Below, piece by piece: positions 56,433 to 64,000 of a stretch of 64,000 nucleotides of DNA; within the stretch, counting starts at the first letter, position 1; the number at the start of each line of letters is the position of its first letter. Source of the DNA: Curtobacterium sp. ISL-83. GTDB lineage: Bacteria > Actinomycetota > Actinomycetes > Actinomycetales > Microbacteriaceae. The notes under the pieces were generated by a model. That model saw only the letters and a list, made by a program, of their open reading frames with translations. It made no database searches and was not told the DNA's origin. A program made the translations under genes and the position numbers. The stretch lies in the NCBI RefSeq assembly GCF_018613895.1, contig NZ_JAGGPH010000011.1:62001-126000 (forward strand), written 5' to 3'.

Positions 56433-58301
56433 TCAGACCAGCAGCTGGTGCTTCGCCAGGTCGCGGTACAGCGGCGTCGACTCGACGAGTTCCGAGTGCG
56501 TGCCGACCCCGACGACCCGACCGTGTTCGAGCACGACGATCACGTCGGAGTCCACCACGGTCGACAACCGGTGCGCGATGACCAGCAGCGTGCGGTCCTC
56601 GGCGACGGCGTCGATCGCGAGCCGCATCTTCTGCTCGTTCACGCCGTCGAGGGACGAGGTCGACTCGTCGAGCAGCAGGATCGGGGGAGCGGCGAGCAGG
56701 GCGCGGGCGATCGCCAGGCGCTGGCGTTCGCCGCCGGAGAGCATCACGCCGTCCTCGCCGACCTGCGCGTCGAGGCCCCGTGGGTCGCGGTGCAGGACCT
56801 CGCCGAGGTTCACCGCCTCGAGCACGCGGACGCAGTCTTGCTCGCTGGCGTCCGGCGACCCGAGCAGCAGGTTGGCGCGGATCGTGCCGGCGAGCACGGG
56901 GGCGTCCTGCTCCACGTACCCGATCTGGGCGCGGAGCTCGGCGCGGTCGAGCCCGCGGATGTCGACGCCGCCGAGGCGGATCACGCCCGAGGTCGGGTCG
57001 TAGAACCGTTCGATGAGGGCCAGGGTGGTGGACTTGCCGGCGCCGGACGGGCCCACGAGGGCGACCCGTGCGCCGCGCGGCACCCGGAAGGAGACGTCGG
57101 ACAGGACCGTCTGGTCGGCGCTGGGGGCTTGCTCGACAGCATCCGGGCCTCCCGGCTGGTGCGACCCGGACACGTCGGGTCCGCCAGTACCGTCGGCCCC
57201 GTCCGGGCCGGCGGCGTCGGTCGCGCGCTCGTACCGGAACGAGACGTGCTCGAAGGTGATGGCGTCGTCGGTCGCGACGGCCGCTGCCGGGCGCACGGCC
57301 TGGTCGTCCTGGTCCTCGGTGGGCAGGTGCAGGATCTCCTCGATCCGACCGAGCGCGCCGAGTGCCTGCGCGACCGCGACGGCGGCACCGAGGGCCTGCC
57401 CGAGCGGCATCACCATCATGAAGAGCAGCAGGATGAACGTGATGAGGGTGGCGATCGTGATCGTGCCGGCGGCCACCTGCGCGCCCCCGACGCCGAGGAC
57501 GGCGATGAACGCGACCTGCATGACGATGCTCGCGACGGGCACGACGAACGCGGACATGCGCGCGATGTCGAGGCCGCGACGGTAGGCCTCCGTGGCGTGG
57601 CCGTCGACCTCGCGGACCTCGCGCTCGGTGGCGCCCGCGGCGCGGATGGTGCGGACGGCGCCGATGCCGCGCTCGACCGCGGCGGTGAGGTCGCCGACCT
57701 TCTCCTGGGCACGCTTCGACGCGACGCGGATGCGCCGACTGAGGCCGCCGACGACGACGATCGCGACGGCGACGATGACGACCGTGATGGCGAGGAGGAG
57801 CGGGTCGAGGATCGCCATCGCGATGACCGCGCCGATGAACGTGAGGGCGCCGCCGATCGACTCGATCAGCCCCTGGGTGAGGACGGCGCGGAGGAGCGTC
57901 GTGTCGCTGCCGACGCGGGACACGAGGTCACCGGTGCGCCGCGCGTCGAACTCCGAGATCGGCAGGTTGAGGATCCGCGCGATGAGCTTCCGGCGGGTGG
58001 AGAGGACCACGCCCTCACCCGCGCGCTGGAGCAGGAAGTGCTGCACGCCGTTGAGCACGCCCGCGACCAGGACCAGCGCGACGAGCACCCAGACGAGCGT
58101 GCCGAGGGTCCCGCCGTGCTGCACGGCGGTGACGACCTGATTGACGAGCAGCGGCTGGGCGAGGGAAGCCGCCGCACCGAGGATGCTCAGCACGATGATG
58201 ACGACCATCGCCGGCTTGTTCTCGAACAGGTAGCTGAGGAGCCGGCCGAAGCTGGCACGGGGGCCGTCGGTCTTCTTGGGGCGCGCGAAGGGGGAGCTCA
58301 T
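56433..58301 (-). CDS. ABC exporter, permease-ATPase fusion
   Basis: 622 residues from ATG 58301 (AGGAAC upstream). Six membrane segments in the first 330 residues, then Walker A GPSGAGKSTT, signature LSGGERQRLAIARAL and Walker B PPILLLDESTSSLD with the switch His in LVIAHRLSTV. A Gly/Asp/Pro-rich insert (RATDAAGPDGADGTGGPDVS) lies just before the ATPase. A half-size exporter of lipid, peptide or drug type that would act as a homodimer or with a partner not in the window. It is transcribed after the HTH gene (7-nt gap). Confidence 0.93.
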   Translation of the reverse strand: MSSPFARPKKTDGPRASFGRLLSYLFENKPAMVVIIVLSILGAAASLAQPLLVNQVVTAVQHGGTLGTLVWVLVALVLVAGVLNGVQHFLLQRAGEGVVLSTRRKLIARILNLPISEFDARRTGDLVSRVGSDTTLLRAVLTQGLIESIGGALTFIGAVIAMAILDPLLLAITVVIVAVAIVVVGGLSRRIRVASKRAQEKVGDLTAAVERGIGAVRTIRAAGATEREVREVDGHATEAYRRGLDIARMSAFVVPVASIVMQVAFIAVLGVGGAQVAAGTITIATLITFILLLFMMVMPLGQALGAAVAVAQALGALGRIEEILHLPTEDQDDQAVRPAAAVATDDAITFEHVSFRYERATDAAGPDGADGTGGPDVSGSHQPGGPDAVEQAPSADQTVLSDVSFRVPRGARVALVGPSGAGKSTTLALIERFYDPTSGVIRLGGVDIRGLDRAELRAQIGYVEQDAPVLAGTIRANLLLGSPDASEQDCVRVLEAVNLGEVLHRDPRGLDAQVGEDGVMLSGGERQRLAIARALLAAPPILLLDESTSSLDGVNEQKMRLAIDAVAEDRTLLVIAHRLSTVVDSDVIVVLEHGRVVGVGTHSELVESTPLYRDLAKHQLLV

Positions 58302-58308
58302 CGTGTTC

Positions 58309-58524
58309 CTAGTTTCTGCCGTACTTCTTGTGCACTGCCTGGCGGCTGACGCCGAGGAGGGTCGCGATCTCCTGCCACGAGGCGCCGGCGTTGCGGGCCC
58401 GCCGGGCGGCGAGTTCCTCGGTCCGGTCGAGCTCGCGACGGAGCTCGCGCACGCACGCGAGGGCGGAGAACGGGTCGTCCCCCTCGGCCCCGGAGGCGAG
58501 GCTCGTGATCGTGGGGCGGTCCAT
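58309..58524 (-). CDS. Small HTH transcriptional regulator of the ABC exporter
   Basis: 71 residues from ATG 58524: CVRELRRELDRTEELAARRARNAGASWQEIATLLGVSRQAVHKKYGRN. The final ASWQEIATLLGVSRQAVHKKYG is an HTH of the type used by small AsnC/helix-turn-helix-23-like actinobacterial regulators. It is encoded 7 nt before the exporter in one operon and lies directly under two palindromes, so autoregulation is likely. Confidence 0.85.
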   Translation of the reverse strand: MDRPTITSLASGAEGDDPFSALACVRELRRELDRTEELAARRARNAGASWQEIATLLGVSRQAVHKKYGRN

Positions 58525-58525
58525 G

Positions 58526-58573
58526 CGTGTCAACCTACATTGACACGTGCGGCCGCGTCAACCTGAGTTGACG
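58526..58573. promoter_or_regulatory. Twin palindromic operators upstream of the HTH-ABC operon
   Basis: Site 1: CGTGTCAA-CCTACA-TTGACACG, 58526-58547. Site 2: CGTCAA-CCTGAG-TTGACG, 58556-58573. Shared core GTCAACCT-N3-TTGAC; centre spacing 28 bp. On the minus strand site 2 supplies a TTGACG -35-like box and TGTAGG inside site 1 could be the -10, so a bound regulator would cover the promoter. Confidence 0.78.
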
Positions 58574-58786
58574 TGCAGGGGGTGCTTCGCAGGAGCACGC
58601 GGGCGCATGCTCCGACGCGGCACGAGGTCATCGACAGGCGCTTTGTCGATCCGTGCACACGCATCTGATGAGTCCGCATGAGGCGACAATCCGCGAGTCG
58701 ATCGCGAGGTGGGAGGTCGGACGATGCGTGGGTACGTTTCGACACCGGCGGGCAGCAGGCAGCGCCGTGGCGCGGCCGCCCACGGA
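58574..58786. other. Intergenic region upstream of the HTH-ABC operon
   Basis: About 210 nt with no supported gene; weak open frames around 58628-58939 lack protein-like composition. Nothing further seen. Confidence 0.5.
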
Positions 58787-58830
58787 CGGACGGGAGGCGC
58801 GGTGCCAGCTGGCACCGCGCCTCCCGTCCG
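58787..58830. terminator. Perfect 44-nt palindrome, probable terminator of the MFS gene
   Basis: 22-bp perfect arms 58787-58808 and 58809-58830 with no loop bases, directly after the transporter stop (58846 on the minus strand). Very stable cruciform/hairpin; no U-tract. Confidence 0.8.
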
Positions 58831-58845
58831 GCGTGTGGTCGCGAC

Positions 58846-60228
58846 TCAGTCGCGCGTCGCCTCCGCCAGGTCGGCCCCCTTCGTCTCGCGCACGAACAAC
58901 AGCGCGACGAGGGTCACCACCGCGGCGATCGTCAGGTAGAGGCCCACGAGGAAGATGTTCCCGTCCGCCTTCCACAGCGCGAGCGCGATCGTCGGCGCGA
59001 GCGACGCGCCGATGATCGACGCGACGTTGTACGCGATCGCCGAGCCGGTGTAGCGGACGTTCGTCGGGAAGAGCTCCGGCAGCAGGGCACCCATCGGCCC
59101 GAAGGTCAGCCCCATCAGCGACAGCCCCACGATGAGGAACGTGACGACGGTGATCGGGCCGTGCGACGCCGCGAACCAGAACTGGAACGTCAGGCCGAAC
59201 AAGGCGATGCCGATCGTGGTCGGGATGAGGGTCCGACGACGGCCGAACCGGTCGGCGAGCATGCCGGCGATCGGGGTGAAGATCCCGAAGAAGACCACGC
59301 CGATCATGAGCAGCGTCAGGAACTCACCGCGCGAGTAGCCCAGGCCGATCTTCGGGACGAGCGGACCGGCCTGTGCACCGGTGGTGCCGTACGACAGCGT
59401 GAACGTCGTCATGAAGTAGAAGAGCACGTAGGTGGCGACCATGCTGAACGTGCCGATGATGAGCGCCCGCCACGAGGTCCGGAACACCCGGCCGAGCGGG
59501 ACCTTCACGACCGCGCCGGACTCCTGCACACCGCGGAACACCGGCGACTCGACGAGCCGGAACCGCACGTACAGGCCGATGATCACGAGGACCGCCGAGA
59601 GCAGGAACGGGATCCGCCAGCCCCACGCCTGGAAGGCCGAGTTCGGGGTGCCGTCCGCGCCGGCCGGCATCGCCGCGTTGATGATGATGAAGAGGCCGTT
59701 CGCGAGCAGGAAGCCGATCGGGGCGCCGAGCTGCGGCATCGAACCGAAGATGCCGCGCTTGCCCGTGGGGGCGTTCTCGGTCGCGAGCAGTGCCGCGCCG
59801 GACCACTCCCCGCCGAGGCCGACACCCTGGGCGAACCGCATCACCGCGAGCAGCACCGGCGCCCAGATCCCGATCGACGAGAAGGTCGGCAGGCACCCGA
59901 TCAGGAACGTCGCCGATCCCATCACGAGCAGGGACGCCACGAGGGTGGTCTTGCGGCCGATCCGGTCGCCGAAGTGGCCGAAGATCACCGACCCGACCGG
60001 TCGGGCGAAGAACGCGAGGGCGAAGGTGACGAACGAGGACAGCTGCGATGCCGTGGGGTCCTCGTTCGGGAAGAACAGCGTCGGGAAGACGAGGACCGCG
60101 GCGGTCGCGTAGACGTAGAAGTCGTAGAACTCGATCGACGTCCCGACGAGGCTCGCGATGACGACGCGGGAACGCGGGTTGCCGGCGGGGGCTGGGCTGG
60201 TGGTGCTGGTGGCCTGTGCGGCGGACAT
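58846..60228 (-). CDS. MHS-family major facilitator transporter
   Basis: 460 residues from ATG 60228. IEFYDFYVYATAAVLVFPTLFFP, RPVGSVIFGHFGDRIGRKTTLVASLLVMG and RFAQGVGLGGEWSGAALLATENAP are the metabolite:H+ symporter (MHS) signatures; 12 membrane segments are evident, ending FVRETKGADLAEATRD. Substrates in this family include dicarboxylates, shikimate, proline and betaine; undecided here. Confidence 0.92.
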   Translation of the reverse strand: MSAAQATSTTSPAPAGNPRSRVVIASLVGTSIEFYDFYVYATAAVLVFPTLFFPNEDPTASQLSSFVTFALAFFARPVGSVIFGHFGDRIGRKTTLVASLLVMGSATFLIGCLPTFSSIGIWAPVLLAVMRFAQGVGLGGEWSGAALLATENAPTGKRGIFGSMPQLGAPIGFLLANGLFIIINAAMPAGADGTPNSAFQAWGWRIPFLLSAVLVIIGLYVRFRLVESPVFRGVQESGAVVKVPLGRVFRTSWRALIIGTFSMVATYVLFYFMTTFTLSYGTTGAQAGPLVPKIGLGYSRGEFLTLLMIGVVFFGIFTPIAGMLADRFGRRRTLIPTTIGIALFGLTFQFWFAASHGPITVVTFLIVGLSLMGLTFGPMGALLPELFPTNVRYTGSAIAYNVASIIGASLAPTIALALWKADGNIFLVGLYLTIAAVVTLVALLFVRETKGADLAEATRD

Positions 60229-60470
60229 GCGGTGAGGACTCCGAGGGGCGCACCCGTGGACGGGGGCAGCGGTGTTCCGGACGGCGGACACCGATCGGTT
60301 CGCGCGGGGTGGCGCGGACACCGGTCGGGTGCGTTCGGTGGGTGGTGGACCGCTTGTGACGGAAGACAGCATCGTACGACAGATGTCGTGCAGCTGCGAA
60401 TCCGCCCAGAGTGGGCTGTCCGTCTCGCGCCGGGTGGCCGGCGGGTTCTGGTCGGCCCGCGGGCGTGCCG

Positions 60471-61127
60471 TCAGTTCGTGGCGCCGGCTTCGAGGTGGGC
60501 GGGCAGCTGGTGCCCCATCCGGTCGCGCTTCGTGTCGAGGTACGCGGCGTTCTGCGCCGAGATCCCGACGACGAGCGGGACGAGCGCTTCGACCGAGATG
60601 CCGTGCTCCTCGAGCTGGCGGCGCTTCTCCGGGTTGTTCGACAGCAACCGGACGCGGGACAGACCGATGTCGGCGAGGATGCCCGCCGCGCCGCCGTACG
60701 CCCGCGAGTCGGCCGGGAAGCCGAGCGCCAGGTTCGCGTCGAGGGTGTCGAGACCGTCCTCTTGCAGGCGGTAGGCCTTGAGCTTGTTGATGAGCCCGAT
60801 GCCACGCCCCTCTTGCCCGCGCAGGTAGACGACGACCCCGCCTTCGGTCGCGATCGTGTCGAGGGCGGCGTCGAGCTGCGGACCGCACTCGCACTTCAAC
60901 GACCCGAACGCTTCACCGGTCAGGCACTCCGAGTGCACGCGGACGAGCGCTCCGTCGCTCGGCAGCGAGCCGTCGGGGTTGCGCCCGATGATCGCGACGT
61001 GCTCGGCGCCGGTCACGAGGTCACGGTAGGCCCGCATCTCGAACAGGCCGTGCGTGGTCGGCACGTTCGTGGAGACCTCGAACTGGACCGGGCTCCCCGG
61101 CGTGGGGGAGGTGAGTGCATCGGTCAT
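60471..61127 (-). CDS. ribA: GTP cyclohydrolase II
   Basis: 218 residues. HSECLTGEAFGSLKCECG (zinc-binding cysteines), VVYLRGQEGRGIGLINKL and LLSNNPEKRRQLEEHGI are diagnostic. It opens GTP at the first step of riboflavin synthesis. It is a stand-alone RibA without the RibB (DHBP synthase) domain. The start overlaps ribD by 4 nt. Confidence 0.96.
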   Translation of the reverse strand: MTDALTSPTPGSPVQFEVSTNVPTTHGLFEMRAYRDLVTGAEHVAIIGRNPDGSLPSDGALVRVHSECLTGEAFGSLKCECGPQLDAALDTIATEGGVVVYLRGQEGRGIGLINKLKAYRLQEDGLDTLDANLALGFPADSRAYGGAAGILADIGLSRVRLLSNNPEKRRQLEEHGISVEALVPLVVGISAQNAAYLDTKRDRMGHQLPAHLEAGATN

Positions 61128-62203
61128 GGCATGCTCCGGTCGTTCTGGGCCCCCTCGGCTCCGCGTGCCCGTGCTGGGCGGGCGCGGACCAGCAGGTCGG
61201 GGCCGAGGCTGGTGGTCGATGCTACGTCCAACCTCCGACGTTCGGAGATGCTTCCCACACCGAGGTCCCCGAGGGCGACACGGGGGCCGCCGATTAGGAC
61301 CGGGGCGAGGTACAGGAGGTACTCGTCCACGAGACCGGCGGCGATGAACGCAGAGGCGATGGTGGGGCCGCCCTCGACGAGGACCGAGTGCACCCCGAGC
61401 TCCCGGAGGTGCCGCAGCGACCGGTCGAGGTCGTGCCCGGGCAGGACGACGACGCCCCGCGGGTGCCGGCGGAGCGCGGCGTCCTCGGGGACGACGCGGT
61501 CACCCAGGACGACGGGGAGCGGCTGCTCGGCGAGGAGCTCGCCGGCGTCCCCGCGGGCGGTGAGACTCGGGTCGTCGGCGAGCACGGTGCCGGTGCCGAC
61601 CAGGATCGCGTCGTGTGCGGCGCGCTGCTCGTGGACGTGCTGCCGGGCCGCGGCGCCGGTGATCCACTTGCTCGTGCCGTCCGCGGCGGCGGCACGGCCG
61701 TCGAGGCTCGAGGCCCACTTCACGGTGATCCACGGGCGACCGAGCCGCACGGAGAGGAGCCATCGTTCGAGGAACTGCTCGGCCTGGTCGGCGAGGACCC
61801 CCGACACCACGTCGACCCCCGCGGCGCGGAGGCGGTCCGCACCGCCGTGTGCGTGCGCTCCCGGGTCGTCGATCGCGTACACCACGCGGGCGACCCCGGC
61901 CTCCATCAGGGCCACGGCGCACGGCCCGGTCCGCCCGGTGTGGTTGCACGGTTCGAGGGTCACCACGGCGGTGGCGCCGCGCAGGAGCTCGGGGGCCACG
62001 TGGGACATGGCGTCGACCTCGGCGTGCGCGGTACCGGCGCCGCGGTGCCAGCCCTCGCCGAGGACCTGGCCGTCCGGCGCGAGCACGACGGCCCCGACAC
62101 GGGCGTGGTCGCCCACCACGGGGCCGAGAGCGGCGAGTTCCAGCGCTCGGTGCATCGCACGCACTTCCGCCGGAGTCGCCGACGGGAGGGGGGCGTTGCT
62201 CAC
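61124..62203 (-). CDS. ribD: Riboflavin biosynthesis deaminase/reductase
   Basis: 359 residues. Deaminase domain: RVGAVVLAPDG, GTAHAEVDAM (H-A-E) and TLEPCNHTGRTGPC zinc site. Reductase domain from about residue 150: PWITVKWASSLDGRAAAADGTSKWITG, HDAILVGTGTVLADDP, LVEGGPTIASAFI. It performs the second and third steps of the pathway. ribE and ribH are not adjacent in this window. Confidence 0.96.
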   Translation of the reverse strand: MSNAPLPSATPAEVRAMHRALELAALGPVVGDHARVGAVVLAPDGQVLGEGWHRGAGTAHAEVDAMSHVAPELLRGATAVVTLEPCNHTGRTGPCAVALMEAGVARVVYAIDDPGAHAHGGADRLRAAGVDVVSGVLADQAEQFLERWLLSVRLGRPWITVKWASSLDGRAAAADGTSKWITGAAARQHVHEQRAAHDAILVGTGTVLADDPSLTARGDAGELLAEQPLPVVLGDRVVPEDAALRRHPRGVVVLPGHDLDRSLRHLRELGVHSVLVEGGPTIASAFIAAGLVDEYLLYLAPVLIGGPRVALGDLGVGSISERRRLDVASTTSLGPDLLVRARPARARGAEGAQNDRSMP

Positions 62204-62212
62204 GGACCGAGA

Positions 62213-62818
62213 CTACCGACGAACCTGGGGTGACACGTCATCGAGCTGTCCCCCATCAGCGAACGTCACCGCGGGCCACGACAGCGTGGACGCAGGCGTG
62301 CCGTCGGCTCGGCGGACCGCATGCCACGCCGTGGTGGGCGCACCGCTCCGGTCCGGGATGCGCGCGGGGCCGGTGCCGGTGTACGAGAACCCGGTCGACG
62401 GGGCGACGGCGGCCGACGCGGTGTTGCCCTCGTAGCACTCCCAGGAGACGTCCGGAGCGCCCTGGTCGAAGGCCCAGGTGACGACGAGCTCGACGGCCTC
62501 CCGCACGAGTCCGGCGCCGCGAGCCGACGGTGCGAGCCAGAACCCGAGGTCACGGTGCTCCGTGCGGTAGCCGATGACGCCCTCGAGCCAGGTCGACCCC
62601 TGCCGCCGGATGGCCCACGTGTACTCACGGTCGGACGCCCAGCCGGGGCCGACCAGCGCGTCCACGAAGGTCCGGGCGTCCCGCGTGGAGTACGGCGTGG
62701 GCACGGTGGTCCACCGCACGATCGCCGGGTCCTGGCAGGCGTCGGTGATGGCGGCCGCGTCGTCGCGGGTCGGCAGGTCCAGCCGCACCCGCGCGGACTC
62801 GAGCGTGACGGGCAGCAC
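62213..62818 (-). CDS. GNAT-family N-acetyltransferase (RimJ/RimL-like)
   Basis: 201 residues from GTG 62818, 2 nt after the trpS stop. LESARVRLDLPTRDDAAAITDACQDPAIVRWTTVPTPYS is the RimJ-type start, and LGFWLAPSARGAGLVREAVELVVTWAFDQGAPDVSWECYEGN is the acetyl-CoA-binding core. Substrate unknown. Confidence 0.88.
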   Translation of the reverse strand: MLPVTLESARVRLDLPTRDDAAAITDACQDPAIVRWTTVPTPYSTRDARTFVDALVGPGWASDREYTWAIRRQGSTWLEGVIGYRTEHRDLGFWLAPSARGAGLVREAVELVVTWAFDQGAPDVSWECYEGNTASAAVAPSTGFSYTGTGPARIPDRSGAPTTAWHAVRRADGTPASTLSWPAVTFADGGQLDDVSPQVRR

Positions 62819-62820
62819 GA

Positions 62821-64000
<1,180 letters not shown>

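Noticed and set aside
56022-58349. 775-codon plus-strand frame opposite the ABC exporter
   Set aside because: Asp/Arg/Gly-rich antisense shadow of a gene with all ABC motifs.

Overview
The window is about 64 kb of high-GC actinobacterial chromosome. Gene order (acs / 6C RNA / tad pilus genes / topA-tmk-holB; ribD-ribA; trpS; xthA), GTG/TTG starts, heavy codon bias and probable leaderless promoters fit the Microbacteriaceae (Curtobacterium-like). The genus is an inference from style, not proven here.

Host left flank (1-12,896): the N-terminal part of a class A penicillin-binding protein; a small DUF4177-like gene and ridA; acetyl-CoA synthetase; a 6C-type small RNA; a compact tad (Flp-type pilus/secretion) operon made of a TadA ATPase, a fused TadB/TadC-like membrane protein, a DUF4244 pilin-like peptide and two TadE/G-like pseudopilins; then topA-tmk-holB and a TetR regulator.

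Prophage (12,922-51,751, about 38.8 kb): a complete-looking temperate siphovirus integrated into the anticodon arm of a tRNA-Thr(CGT) gene. A 22-bp core is present at both ends, and matching integrase arm-type repeats lie inside both ends. From the left end it carries a plus-strand lysogeny/cargo strip (excisionase-like, HicA/HicB, lipoprotein). A long minus-strand block follows, read here left to right and so in reverse of transcription: membrane/holin candidates and an M15 endolysin, tail fibre and tail tip, tape measure, a -1 frameshifted tail chaperone, major tail protein, connectors, P22-like coat, scaffold, VG15-like minor head protein, portal, terminase, a zinc-finger PrimPol-like protein, HNH proteins, a tRNA-Arg(TCT), and the early/replication block (Toprim primase-helicase, replication-initiator-like protein and many short overlapping genes). 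At the right end are the immunity switch (divergent Cro-like gene versus CI-like repressor plus ImmA-type protease) and the tyrosine integrase. A 300-bp strip at 39.22-39.51 kb, at the early/late boundary, is packed with CAGGTG dyads. One 31-bp dyad from it (identical arms, identical spacing) recurs at 46.27 kb. This is the least explained signal in the window.

Host right flank (51,777-64,000): the displaced 3' half of tRNA-Thr with its terminator, a GH16 secreted glucanase-like enzyme, a Gfo/Idh/MocA oxidoreductase, a PBP4-type D-Ala-D-Ala carboxypeptidase, nicotinamidase, an ABC exporter with a small HTH regulator under twin palindromes, an MHS-family transporter, ribD-ribA, a GNAT acetyltransferase, trpS and the C-terminus of exonuclease III.
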